The notes under the pieces are model-generated. The model was not told where the DNA came from. It ran no database searches and saw nothing but the letters and a program-made list of their open reading frames with translations. A stretch of DNA of 64,000 bases from Rhodospirillales bacterium (lineage in GTDB: Bacteria > Pseudomonadota > Alphaproteobacteria > Rhodospirillales > Casp-alpha2). The translations under genes were made by a program, and so were the position numbers. The stretch covers positions 248,001-312,000 of the forward strand of contig JAEPMA010000003.1 in assembly GCA_017644185.1 (NCBI GenBank), in the 5' to 3' direction. Positions 1 to 8,302 of this stretch are shown here, piece by piece (the first letter of the stretch is position 1; each line of letters opens with the position of its first letter).

Positions 1-360
1 GATGGTTTGGTGATAGGCGGTGTAGTCGTAGGACGTGAAGGCGTTCTCCTGCCCCCCATTCCTGGCCACCTGGGCGGAGAACACGCCGGGTCCGAAATTC
101 TTGGTGCCCTTGAACATCAGATGTTCGAGCAGATGCGCGATCCCCGTCTCGCCCGGCGCCTCGTCGGCGGCCCCCACCTTGTACCAGACCATGTGCCTGA
201 CTACGGGGGCCCGGTGGTTGGTGATCACCACCACCTGCATCCCGTTCTTGAGGGTGAAGGTGTCGGGGTCAAAAATCTTGGCGCGCGCCGGCGTCACGGC
301 CGAAAGCGCAATGACCGCGGCCAGCACGAAGGGCGTCAAAAACCTGAATGAAATCCGCAT
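1..360 (-). CDS. M16 family zinc metallopeptidase, N-terminal part only (cut by left window edge)
   Basis: Reading the minus strand from ATG at 360 gives a signal peptide (basic start, then a hydrophobic run ending in an Ala-x-Ala-type site near residue 27) followed by the start of an M16 (insulinase/pitrilysin) domain. The inverted zinc motif HxxEH is present as HLLEH at about residues 79-83, in the usual context [15 protein letters not shown]16 proteins of this type are exported peptidases, often encoded as tandem pairs in alphaproteobacteria. The rest of the gene lies left of the window, so neither its length nor the second subunit can be judged. Family assignment is confident; substrate unknown. 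Confidence 0.88.
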   Translation of the reverse strand, partial: MRISFRFLTPFVLAAVIALSAVTPARAKIFDPDTFTLKNGMQVVVITNHRAPVVRHMVWYKVGAADEAPGETGIAHLLEHLMFKGTKNFGPGVFSAQVARNGGQENAFTSYDYTAYHQTI

Positions 361-460
361 GAGTAGGATATTGGCGTGTTTTCACACCGGATCAATGGGA
401 ATCCGGCAAAACACGTAAACGTTACGAAGATTTAAAGGACGTGTTGCCGCGTCAGGGTCC

Positions 461-613
461 CTCTCCCCCTTCATTTTGGCCCGCGCCAAATGGATTGGCG
501 ACGGGAGAGATTAGGTGAGGGGGACATGGGTCCTGAATCAAGTTCAGGACGACGGGTTCGTTGATGTCTGATCCCGAAAAAAACCGTCACCCTGAACTTG
601 ATTCAGGGTCCAT
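461..613. repeat. Palindromic intergenic repeats (CCTCTCCC type plus two CCTGAA..TTCAGG arms)
   Basis: The gap 361-633 holds no convincing gene. At 461-523 there is an imperfect CCCTCTCCC..GGGAGAG..GTGAGGGG palindrome. At 525-553 an arm reads ATGGGTCCTGAAT then TTCAGGACGAC, and at 585-613 a second arm reads CGTCACCCTGAA then TTCAGGGTCCAT. Each arm is a small hairpin. The arms match those at 7432, 9370 and 12029 but are turned around relative to those copies. They may act as terminators or transcript-end structures for the YcaQ-like gene. Confidence 0.75.
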
Positions 614-633
614 TGAAACCGGGATGACGGTGA

Positions 634-1884
634 TCAGCTGGCCGGCGGACGCAGCCACCCGTCCTGAAAACGCACGGTTGAAAGGCCCGTCAATTTCCTG
701 ATGCGCTCGAGCGACACCTCCAGCCGTTTCATCCGGCCCTTGCCGAACTGGTTTCCGGGTTCGGGCCAGAGCGCGCTGATAACAAGCGTGTCGCTGTTCC
801 GCTCGGCCTTCATTTCCATTCTCCCGACCATCTTCTCCCCATCCAGAAGGGGGAAGATGTAATACCCGAAGACGCGCTGGGACGCCGGGACGAAAATTTC
901 GATCCGGTAATCGAAATCGAAAAGATGTTTGAGGCGCTTGCGGTCGCGGATCACGGGATCGAACGGGTTTAGAATACGCAGCCGGTCTGCGGGCGGCTGA
1001 ACATCGGAGAGGCGTGCGCCGATATCCGCGAAGGCATAGAGTTTACGGGGCGGACTCTCCCCCTCCCCATGCACCCTTACTTCGATGATGTCGTCGCCGA
1101 GACGCGCGTCGCACCAGCTTTTGGCTTCGGCGGCGGTGATATTGCCCCAGTACCCCGCGATCTCGCCGGCCGTGCCGAAACCGAGACGCTTCAAAGCTTC
1201 GCGGCACGACCAGTCGATGTAGGTATCTGACGAGCAATCCGACACACGTTGATCGCCGGGGATGACGCGTTCGGTCAGGTCGTAAGCTTTCTGGAACCCC
1301 TGTCTGTGGCAGATGCAGAGACCGCCCGTCCGCCAGTGGTGCTCGAGGGCCGTCTTCGACGGGTGCCAGTTCCACCACTTGCCCCCGTCCTTTCGATCCC
1401 CCGCATCGGCGCGGCCCGACATTTCTCTGGCCGTGATCGGGCCGTTGTCACGGGCATGCGACAACACGCTCGCCAGCTCATTCTGGAAATCTTCTCCACG
1501 CCGCCCCGCCCAGCGCTTGGCGAGGCGCGTCTCCTCACGCCGGAACCGCTCCCGCCAGATGGGAAAGAACTCGACGGGGATGATCGATGCGTCGTGGGTC
1601 CAGTTCTCGAAAAGCGCCCTGTCCTTCTCGATCAAACGGAGAAGGTCTTTCTGCCGATACCCGTCCCAACGGCTCCCCAATATCATGTGATGGGCGCGCT
1701 CCACCCACTGGATCGAATCGACCTGGACGAAGCCGAGCTTATGGATCAGGCCCAGTAGACCATCACGCCCCAGATTGCGGCGCGGGCTTTCCGCCAGCCC
1801 CTGAAGCTCAAGGACCAGCCGTCGTGCCTGTTCTGCTGAGATGTCTGTAACCGGCGTCGTCATGGCGGACGATCGAACCCGCAT
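634..1884 (-). CDS. YcaQ/AlkX-family winged-helix DNA glycosylase
   Basis: The 416-residue product matches the YcaQ (HTH_42, formerly DUF1006) family along its whole length: an N-terminal QARRLVLELQGL segment, the family motif around LGFVQVDSIQWVERAHH (about residues 51-67) with the QVD core, and a C-terminal NPFDPVIRDRKRLKHLFDFD block followed by GYYIFPLLDGEKMVGRM. Characterised relatives remove bulky or cross-linked alkylated bases. ATG at 1884 is given; an in-frame ATG at 1863 is equally plausible, since neither has a strong ribosome site. The gene sits between two repeat arrays and interrupts the M16/lspA neighbourhood, which suggests it is an accessory insertion. Confidence 0.85.
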   Translation of the reverse strand: MRVRSSAMTTPVTDISAEQARRLVLELQGLAESPRRNLGRDGLLGLIHKLGFVQVDSIQWVERAHHMILGSRWDGYRQKDLLRLIEKDRALFENWTHDASIIPVEFFPIWRERFRREETRLAKRWAGRRGEDFQNELASVLSHARDNGPITAREMSGRADAGDRKDGGKWWNWHPSKTALEHHWRTGGLCICHRQGFQKAYDLTERVIPGDQRVSDCSSDTYIDWSCREALKRLGFGTAGEIAGYWGNITAAEAKSWCDARLGDDIIEVRVHGEGESPPRKLYAFADIGARLSDVQPPADRLRILNPFDPVIRDRKRLKHLFDFDYRIEIFVPASQRVFGYYIFPLLDGEKMVGRMEMKAERNSDTLVISALWPEPGNQFGKGRMKRLEVSLERIRKLTGLSTVRFQDGWLRPPAS

Positions 1885-1929
1885 GGGGCGATGAAGTCAA
1901 ATGCTGGAATGCAATAAACCTATTTGCAG

Positions 1930-2450
1930 GATCGTCATCCCGGACGGGGTTTCCATCGTTCGCGATGGTCCAGAAAAAATTCAATGGGGCCGTTTCTCCG
2001 CTTCGTCATTCCGGCGAAAGCCGGAATCCAGTGCATCTACCCGGTCCTGCCGAGAGAGGTTGACGCGTGCACCTCTGGGCCCCGGCCTGCGCCGGGGTGA
2101 CGGCTTTGGCTCGGGCAATGCCCGGGATGACGCGTGAAGCTTGCTCGGCCCCGGCTTTCCTCCTCACCTGTCCTCTCCTCCACTCATGGAGGAGAGGGAC
2201 CCTGACGAGATGTATCTCCCTCATCCCTCTCCCCCATATTTGGGGGAGAGGTTAGGTGAGGGGGTAAATTCGGAATTGTCATCGTCATCCCGGACGCGGA
2301 TTTCCGACGAGCGCCAGCGAGGTCAGGAAAGCCGGCGATCCGGGACCCATCGCAGAACAGCAGCAAGCGCGGCCATGGGTCCCGGGTCATAACCCTCGCA
2401 CGCAAAGCCTGACGGCTTTGGCTCGGATAATGCCCGGGATAACGATGGTG
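1930..2450. repeat. Dense array of palindromic intergenic repeats
   Basis: The gap 1885-2469 contains no supportable gene; short open frames there are made of repeat arms. Visible units are a GTCATCCCGGAC unit near 1936, a GTCATTCCGGCG..CCGGAATCCAG hairpin at about 2006-2032, a CCCCGGCCTGCGCCGGGG hairpin at about 2079-2098, a CTCTCCC..GGGAGAGG..GTGAGGGGG unit at about 2219-2264, and a long inverted GTCATCCCGGACGCG..CCCGGGATAACG composite at about 2285-2443 with ATGGGTCCCGGG near its centre. These are at least three repeat families placed end to end. Confidence 0.75.
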
Positions 2451-2469
2451 TTGAGTTGTGACGCCGAGA

Positions 2470-3042
2470 CTAGAAATCCAACAGCCCCTTGCGGCCGCGC
2501 GACTTCTTGACCTGGGGGGTTTCGCCCTCGGTGATCGGCTTGCCGAGCGCCTGGTTCTCGCGGATGCGCTGCTGCTCTTTCTCCGCATCGACGATGGTGC
2601 CCTCATAGGGTTTGTCGTCGACCCAGAAGATCATCTTGTCGGCGAGACGCTGGTCCTCTTTCGACAACAGCGACGTCTCGGCGTTGACCACTTCGCGGAT
2701 CGAGGAATCGGCATTGGCCGCGCCCGTTTTCGACATGATCGCGTTCAGACCATCCGAAAGATTGGGGTCGCGCTGCTGATCCTGATTCTGAATCTGCGGT
2801 GCTTGCTGCAACAACGCGGCGCGGGCCTGGTCGGTCGGCGTGATCGCTTGCGGACCCGAGGCGTTGGAATTCGGCGGGCGGAGCGAAAACTCGGGCGGCA
2901 GGCTCAGGGGCGGACGCTGGTAGACGACGAACTCGTCGGGCGCGTCCTTGGAGTTGCTCATGACCTTCTTGGCCGACTCGCAGGCGGCGAGCGACAAAGC
3001 GACGGAAGTCATGAGGGCGATGCCGATTGTGCGTCGAATCAT
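2470..3042 (-). CDS. DUF3035 lipoprotein, BamF-like outer-membrane assembly factor
   Basis: From ATG at 3042 the 190-residue product begins MIRRTIGIALMTSVALSLAAC, a lipoprotein signal with lipobox LAAC (Cys21). Then come a Pro-rich FVVYQRPPLSLPPEFSLRPP stretch, a Gln-rich linker, and a C-terminal acidic/basic region ending GRKGLLDF. The PPEFSLRPP block is typical of DUF3035, the family that includes the alphaproteobacterial BAM-complex lipoprotein BamF. An in-frame start at 3105 would run into lspA and lose the signal, so 3042 is preferred. The gene follows lspA, the enzyme that processes lipoproteins. Family is confident; the BamF role is by analogy. Confidence 0.8.
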   Translation of the reverse strand: MIRRTIGIALMTSVALSLAACESAKKVMSNSKDAPDEFVVYQRPPLSLPPEFSLRPPNSNASGPQAITPTDQARAALLQQAPQIQNQDQQRDPNLSDGLNAIMSKTGAANADSSIREVVNAETSLLSKEDQRLADKMIFWVDDKPYEGTIVDAEKEQQRIRENQALGKPITEGETPQVKKSRGRKGLLDF

Positions 3043-3088
3043 CCGTTTTCTGCCCGTTTGCAGCAAGTTTCGGTACCGAATGCCGAGT

Positions 3089-3574
3089 CTATGACGTTTC
3101 GGCACGTGTGAACAGGGATTCCAATATCAAGATCGCGGCGCCGACGCAAATGGCGCTGTCGGCGACGTTGAAAGCCGGCCAGTGATACCCGAGTACGTGA
3201 AAGTCGAGAAAATCCACGACCGCACCGTGGATCATCCGGTCGACAACGTTCCCGACCGCGCCGCCGATCACCAGCCCCAATGCCACCACCGAAAACATCG
3301 TCGTGGCGCGCCACAACCAGACCGAAAGGGCGATGACGATCGCGACGGCCAGCGCCGTCAGGATCAAAGGGCCCGACTCCCCGTGGTCGTTGAACATCCC
3401 GAACGACACGCCCCGGTTCCACGCCAGGACGATGTTGAAGAAAGGCGTGATCTCGATGATGCGGGGCGGGTTCATCACGCTTTCGAGAATCCACGTCTTC
3501 GACAGTTGGTCGAGGGCGACGGCGATAACCGCCACCGCCGCACCGATGGCGCGGGACCTTACACCGGGGATCAA
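3089..3574 (-). CDS. lspA: Lipoprotein signal peptidase (signal peptidase II)
   Basis: This inner-membrane aspartyl protease cleaves the signal from diacylglyceryl-modified prolipoproteins. The sequence shows DQLSK (22-26), NRGVSFGMF (53-61), GGAVGNVVDRMIHGAVVDFLDF (104-125) and FNVADSAI (135-142); the catalytic aspartates lie in VVDFLD and NVADS (Asp139). Four hydrophobic segments are apparent. I place the start at TTG 3574, whose TTGA overlaps the ileS stop, with GAGG about eight bases upstream; this gives 161 residues, the normal family length. An ATG at 3619 would add 15 residues inside ileS and is less likely. Translational coupling to ileS is implied. Confidence 0.93.
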   Translation of the reverse strand: MIPGVRSRAIGAAVAVIAVALDQLSKTWILESVMNPPRIIEITPFFNIVLAWNRGVSFGMFNDHGESGPLILTALAVAIVIALSVWLWRATTMFSVVALGLVIGGAVGNVVDRMIHGAVVDFLDFHVLGYHWPAFNVADSAICVGAAILILESLFTRAETS

Positions 3575-6423
3575 GCTGACGCCGCCTCGGGTTCGTGGTG
3601 GCGGACCGCGTCGGCGCAACGGTTGCAGACGGACGGGTGCTCACTGTCCGAGCCGACCTCGTCCAAAACCTTCCAGCAGCGCTCGCACTTCTCGCCCGAT
3701 GCCTTCTCGACGACGACGGCGATGTCGCCGGTCTCTTCCGATCGGTGCGCATCGGCGGGCGCATCCCCATCCATAAATGTGAGCCCGGACGTGATGCAGA
3801 GCTCAGCCAAATCGAGCCCCTCGGTCACGCTTCGGTATTCGGCGGGGGCATAGACCGCCGGGTGCGCCTGAAGCGACGCCCCGATCACCTTATTGGCGCG
3901 TGCGACTTCGAGGGCGCCGGTGACGGCACGGCGGAGCGTTCTCACCTTCGACCATTTTTCGGCGAGCTTCGCGTCGGCCCAGCTTGAGGGCACGTCCGGG
4001 AAGGTGCGGAGGTGAACAGAGTTGCCGCTTTCCTGATCCGGATGGCGGGTCAGCCACGCCTCTTCCGCGGTGAAGCAGATGAAGGGCGCCAGCCACGCGG
4101 TCAGGTGGTCGAACAGGATGTCGAGCGTCGTCCTGACGGCACGCCTGAGATCGCCGTCCGGGCGGTCGCAATAAAGGGCGTCTTTTCGAATGTCGAAATA
4201 GAACGCCGACAGATCGACCGCGCAGAACGTGTGCAGTTCGGCGAAGAACGGCTGGAAGTCGAAACTGTCGCAGGCTTTTTTGAGGGATGCGTCCATCTCA
4301 TGGATGCGGTTCAGGACCCAGCGTTCCAGCTCCGGCATGTTACCCGGATCGACGCGCTCGGATTCCTCGAACCCGGCGAGGTTGCCCAGGAGATAGCGCA
4401 GCGTATTCCGAAGCCGCCGGTAGATATCGGCCTGCTGCTTGACGATTTCGGGCCCGATCCTGAGGTCTTCGGAATAATCGGAGTTCACCACCCAGATTCG
4501 TAGAATGTCGGCCCCATACTGCTCGATCACGTCCTGGGGGGCGACCACGTTCCCCAACGACTTCGACATCTTCTGGCCGTCTTCCGCCATGACGAAACCG
4601 TGCGTCAGAACCGCCTCATAAGGCGCCCTTCCCCGCGTGCCGCAGCTTTCGAGAAGCGACGAATGGAACCAGCCCCGGTGCTGGTCGGAGCCCTCGAGAT
4701 AAAGCGACGCCGGCCATTCGAGGTCGGCCCACGGGCCATCCTCCAACACGAACGCGTGCGTCGAGCCACTGTCGAACCAGACATCGAGAATATCGGTGAC
4801 CTGTTCATAGTCGTCGGCGTTGTAATCGTTCCCGAGAAAACGCGACGGATCGGAAGAGAACCACGCGTCCGCGCCTTCCTGTTTGAACGCCTCGTTGATG
4901 CGGTCGAGGACCTTCTGATCGCGGAGCGGCTCCCCCGTCTCTTTATTGACGAACACCGTGATGGGAACGCCCCACGCGCGCTGGCGCGAGACGACCCAGT
5001 CCGGGCGCTCGGCGATCATCCCTCTCAGGCGGTTCTGGCCCGACGCGGGCACGAAGCGCGTCTCGTCGATCGCCTTCAACGCCTTGTCGCGAAGGCCCGT
5101 TTCCTCCATCGAGATGAACCACTGCGCGGTGTTCCGGAAAATCAGGGGCTTTTTCGAGCGCCACGAATGCGGATAGCGGTGCCTGAGCGAGCCGATGCCC
5201 AGAAGCCCGCCGACGCTCTTGAGGACTTCGGCGACATCCTTGTTGCATTTATAGACGTGCCAGCCCTTGAAGATCGGCACGTGATCGAAATAGGTGCCGT
5301 CCTCGCCGACCGTGTGCGGCACTTCGATCCCGTTCTGCATCCCCAACACCCAGTCATCCGCGCCGTGACCGGGGGCGATGTGGACGATCCCCGTCCCCTC
5401 TTCCGTCGTCGCGTAATCCGCCGAGAGCGCGGGGACGTCGAAATCGAAGTAACCGTCCGCGTCGGGATGCCCCCGGAGCGGGTGACGGCAGACCGTCCCC
5501 TTGAGCTGCACGCCCTTGAACGTCGCGAGCGTTTTCGTCCCCGTGATGCCGCATTTTTCGGAGAAATCAGACAGCAGCGCCTCGGCCACGACCAGCTTCT
5601 CGCCGACGACGGCAAGGCTTTCATCGTTGATGCTCGTCACTTCAACCGTCACGTAGTCGATCTTGTCCCCGTAAGCGACGGCCCGGTTGCCCGGCATGGT
5701 CCAGGGGGTCGTCGTCCAGATGACGATGGCCGCCCCCTCGATTTCGGGGGTGGACGCGGTCACGACCGGGAAGCGGACGAACACCGTCGTCGAGGTGTGG
5801 TCGTAGTATTCGACTTCGGCTTCCGCCAGAGCGGTCTTTTCGACGGGGGACCACATGACGGGTTTCGAGCCCCGATACAAAGACCCGTCCATCAGGAACT
5901 TGCCCAACTCGCCCGCGATCTTGGCTTCGGCGGCGTAGGTCATGGTCGTATACGGGTGATCCCAGTCGCCCATGACACCGAGCCGCTTGAACTCTTCGCG
6001 CTGCACGTCGATCCAGTGCTCGGCGAACTCACGGCACTCTTTCCTGAATTCGACGATGGGGACCGCGTCTTTATCCAGCTTCTTCTCTCTGTACTTCTCT
6101 TCGATCTTCCACTCGATGGGCAGACCGTGGCAGTCCCAGCCCGGCACGTAATAGGCGTCCTTGCCCAACATCTGCTGGGTGCGGTTGATGACGTCTTTCA
6201 GGATCTTGTTGAGCGCATGGCCGATGTGCAGGTGGCCGTTCGCGTAGGGCGGGCCGTCGTGCAGGATGAACTTCTCGCGGCCCTTCGATATGTCGGCGCG
6301 GGCCTGCTCGAACCCGGTCTTGGCCCAGTGCTCGAGCAGCATGGGCTCGCGCTGGGGCAGGCCGGCCTTCATCGGAAAGTCGGTTTTGGGGAGAAAGATC
6401 GTGGACTTGTAATCAACAGTCAT
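3571..6423 (-). CDS. ileS: Isoleucyl-tRNA synthetase
   Basis: The 950-residue class I synthetase charges tRNA-Ile and edits Val-tRNA-Ile. It has the HIGH signature at residues 66-69 within PPYANGHLHIGHALNK, the WTTTPWTMPGN editing-domain motif, KMSKS at 618-622, and a C-terminal zinc-binding domain with CERCWK and CNRC. The length is typical of the bacterial type. It lies 11 bases downstream of ribF and overlaps lspA by four bases, giving the order ribF-ileS-lspA, which also occurs in many other proteobacteria. Confidence 0.98.
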   Translation of the reverse strand: MTVDYKSTIFLPKTDFPMKAGLPQREPMLLEHWAKTGFEQARADISKGREKFILHDGPPYANGHLHIGHALNKILKDVINRTQQMLGKDAYYVPGWDCHGLPIEWKIEEKYREKKLDKDAVPIVEFRKECREFAEHWIDVQREEFKRLGVMGDWDHPYTTMTYAAEAKIAGELGKFLMDGSLYRGSKPVMWSPVEKTALAEAEVEYYDHTSTTVFVRFPVVTASTPEIEGAAIVIWTTTPWTMPGNRAVAYGDKIDYVTVEVTSINDESLAVVGEKLVVAEALLSDFSEKCGITGTKTLATFKGVQLKGTVCRHPLRGHPDADGYFDFDVPALSADYATTEEGTGIVHIAPGHGADDWVLGMQNGIEVPHTVGEDGTYFDHVPIFKGWHVYKCNKDVAEVLKSVGGLLGIGSLRHRYPHSWRSKKPLIFRNTAQWFISMEETGLRDKALKAIDETRFVPASGQNRLRGMIAERPDWVVSRQRAWGVPITVFVNKETGEPLRDQKVLDRINEAFKQEGADAWFSSDPSRFLGNDYNADDYEQVTDILDVWFDSGSTHAFVLEDGPWADLEWPASLYLEGSDQHRGWFHSSLLESCGTRGRAPYEAVLTHGFVMAEDGQKMSKSLGNVVAPQDVIEQYGADILRIWVVNSDYSEDLRIGPEIVKQQADIYRRLRNTLRYLLGNLAGFEESERVDPGNMPELERWVLNRIHEMDASLKKACDSFDFQPFFAELHTFCAVDLSAFYFDIRKDALYCDRPDGDLRRAVRTTLDILFDHLTAWLAPFICFTAEEAWLTRHPDQESGNSVHLRTFPDVPSSWADAKLAEKWSKVRTLRRAVTGALEVARANKVIGASLQAHPAVYAPAEYRSVTEGLDLAELCITSGLTFMDGDAPADAHRSEETGDIAVVVEKASGEKCERCWKVLDEVGSDSEHPSVCNRCADAVRHHEPEAASA

Positions 6424-6434
6424 CGGTTCAGCTT

Positions 6435-7367
6435 CTATTTGTTACCCAGTATCCCGCGCGCAGCATCGCAATCGCGGGCGATTTGTGCCTTCAAAGCGTC
6501 CAGTCCGTCAAATTTCTTTTCCGGACGGATCATCTCCAGCAACTGCACGTCGATCCGCATCTGGTAGATATCCGCATCGAAATCGAACAGATGCACTTCA
6601 AGTCTCGGCGCGGTGCCGTCGAACGTCGGCCGCATGCCCAGGTTGGCGACACCGTCGACGATTGTCTCATCCGCCAATACCGCGCGTACCGCATAGACCC
6701 CGAACGCCGGGCGAATATAGCCCCCCAGATGGATGTTTGCAGTCGGAAATCCGATGGTACGGCCCCGTTTGTCACCCCCCGCGACCCGTCCCGAGATCGA
6801 GAACGGCCGGCCCAATACCGCCTCGGCCTCGCGCATCTCGCCCTTTTCGACCAGCTCGCGGGTGCGGCTCGACGAATAGAGCCCGCCCCCATCGTCCGAC
6901 GCGGCGGCGACGGCCGTGAAGCCGAAGCCCATCTTCTGGCCCTCGCTCAGAAGGGTTTCGCAACTGCCCATCCGTTTATGGCCGAACTTGAAGTCGTAGC
7001 CCGCCACCACATGATGGACACGCAGCGTTTCCACCAGATAACGCTCGACGAAATCGGTGGCGCTTTGTCTGGAGAAATCCATGTCGAAGCGCTGCGCGAT
7101 CAGGAAATCGACGCCGAGACCCGATATCTCGTCCGCCTTGGCCCGAAAAGGCGTCAGGCGGAACGGTTGGGCGTCCGGCTGGAACACATTCCTCGGGTGC
7201 GGCTCGAACGTCAAAACGCCCCACGGGAGCCCCGCCGCCTTGGCGATCCGCCCGGCTTCGCCGATCACGGTGCGGTGCCCCCGGTGCACGCCGTCGAAAT
7301 TCCCGACGGCGATAACGGCGCCATGGTGCTCCCCGGTCAGCGATTTGGCCTGTCTGTAAATGCGCAT
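6435..7367 (-). CDS. ribF: Bifunctional riboflavin kinase / FAD synthetase
   Basis: The 310-residue product makes FMN from riboflavin and then FAD. The N-terminal nucleotidyltransferase domain carries GNFDGVHRGH (about 22-31), the HIGH-like ATP-binding motif. The C-terminal kinase domain has GRVAGGDKRGRTIGFPTANI, the characteristic GKxxG..PTAN flavokinase motif, then VYAVRA and FDFDADIYQ. Length is normal. It leads the ribF-ileS-lspA group; the upstream gap contains repeats and no FMN riboswitch that I can recognise. Confidence 0.96.
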   Translation of the reverse strand: MRIYRQAKSLTGEHHGAVIAVGNFDGVHRGHRTVIGEAGRIAKAAGLPWGVLTFEPHPRNVFQPDAQPFRLTPFRAKADEISGLGVDFLIAQRFDMDFSRQSATDFVERYLVETLRVHHVVAGYDFKFGHKRMGSCETLLSEGQKMGFGFTAVAAASDDGGGLYSSSRTRELVEKGEMREAEAVLGRPFSISGRVAGGDKRGRTIGFPTANIHLGGYIRPAFGVYAVRAVLADETIVDGVANLGMRPTFDGTAPRLEVHLFDFDADIYQMRIDVQLLEMIRPEKKFDGLDALKAQIARDCDAARGILGNK

Positions 7368-7431
7368 AGCGTTGGAAAGTGTCGTAAGCCCCGGTGACGG
7401 TCAAGGTTGTTGGCGGCTGGGCGAAAACCAC

Positions 7432-7612
7432 CGTCGTCCTGAACTCGATTCAGGACCCATAAGCAGCTGCCGCTGCGAACGAATTCATGGACCCTGAATC
7501 AAGCCCCGGAATTAATCCGGGGCAAGTTCAGGGTGACGATTGGGGGATCGAAACGCAGCCTGTTTCCCGCCCTTGCTCTCGCTCGGGGAAAGCCGCGTCC
7601 GGGATGACGCCG
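7432..7612. repeat. 108-bp nested palindromic repeat plus a GTCATCCCGGACGCG half-unit
   Basis: At 7432-7539 an element begins CGTCGTCCTGAAC..GATTCAGGACCCAT and ends ATGGACCCTGAATC..GTTCAGGGTGACGA. Inside its right arm sits a further hairpin CCCCGGAATTAATCCGGGG. A near-identical copy lies at 9370-9477, and a copy without the inner hairpin at 12029-12113. A partial unit ending GCGTCCGGGATGACG follows at about 7595-7610. The interval 7368-7675 has no gene besides the terminator listed separately. Confidence 0.8.
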
Positions 7613-7618
7613 ATGAAC

Positions 7619-7652
7619 GCAAAAACAAAAGGCGCGGGTCCTGCCCGCGCCC
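7619..7652 (-). terminator. Rho-independent terminator of the MaoC-family gene
   Basis: On the minus strand GGCGCGGG (7651-7644) pairs with CCCGCGCC (7638-7631) around a five-base loop, followed by a T-rich run TTTTGTTTTTG. It lies about 25 bases after the stop of the MaoC-like gene at 7676. The eight-bp GC stem plus U tract is a textbook intrinsic terminator. Confidence 0.85.
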
Positions 7653-7675
7653 TTCGCTTGTTCGATCGGAAGGCG

Positions 7676-8128
7676 TCAGGCCGTGCGGCTGGGCGCCATA
7701 ATCAGGGCTTCGCCGTCGACGACGACCTTGCCGGCGACGATGCATTGCGTTTTCAGCGTCACGAACTTCTTCTCGGGGTTCAGTTCGGTGATCGTGCAGT
7801 GTGCCTGCACCGTCTCGCCCGCCTTGACCGGCGCCTTGAATTTCAGCGACTGGCTGACGTAGATGCAACCCGGCCCCGGCAGCTTGGTGCCGATGACCGT
7901 CGAGATGAAGGCCGACGTCAGCATGCCGTGCGCGATCGTGCCCTTGAACATGGTGCCGGACGCGAATTCCTCGTTCAGGTGCACCGGGTTGGTGTCGCCC
8001 GAGATACCGGCGAAGATCACGATATCGGCTTCGGTGATGGTTTTCGCGAAAACCTCGTGCATGCCGACTTCCAGGTCCTCGAAGTAATAACCGTGCAGCT
8101 TGTCAGTGTGATTGGTCATTTCGTCCAT
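7676..8128 (-). CDS. MaoC-like (R)-specific enoyl-CoA hydratase
   Basis: From ATG at 8128 (AAGGATA ribosome site about seven bases upstream) the product is 150 residues and forms a single hot-dog fold. The hydratase-2 motif is clear: FAGISGDTNPVHLNEEFA (39-56), with catalytic Asp45 and His50, then FKGTIAHGMLTSAFIS. PhaJ-type enzymes of this size hydrate trans-2-enoyl-CoA to (R)-3-hydroxyacyl-CoA, linking beta-oxidation to polyhydroxyalkanoate or other acyl-CoA routes. A longer frame upstream (to 8518) has no homology and is rejected. It is monocistronic with its own terminator. Exact substrate unknown. Confidence 0.9.
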   Translation of the reverse strand: MDEMTNHTDKLHGYYFEDLEVGMHEVFAKTITEADIVIFAGISGDTNPVHLNEEFASGTMFKGTIAHGMLTSAFISTVIGTKLPGPGCIYVSQSLKFKAPVKAGETVQAHCTITELNPEKKFVTLKTQCIVAGKVVVDGEALIMAPSRTA

Positions 8129-8302
8129 AACGAATATCCTTGTTTCGAATCCTGGGGTGTTTCTCTGGGTGTTTGTTGAATGCGGCGGCGCTTCGCGCAC
8201 GCAAAATCTGTTGCGATGCAATATAAACCCGTTGAAGGACAGCAGCAAGCAAGGCTTTTTTCGAATATGCAGAGCAATATAAATGAGGGTAAGGGGCTGA
8301 TT

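Noticed and set aside
1901-2392. Several short open frames of 60-80 codons on both strands
   Set aside because: They are built from palindromic repeat arms (for example FRRKPESS-type translations of the GTCATTCCGGCG unit) and have no ribosome sites.
4600-6567. 655-codon open frame on the plus strand opposite ileS
   Set aside because: It is the antisense of a certain ileS, rich in Arg/Asp/Gly from GC-biased codon positions, with no domain resemblance.
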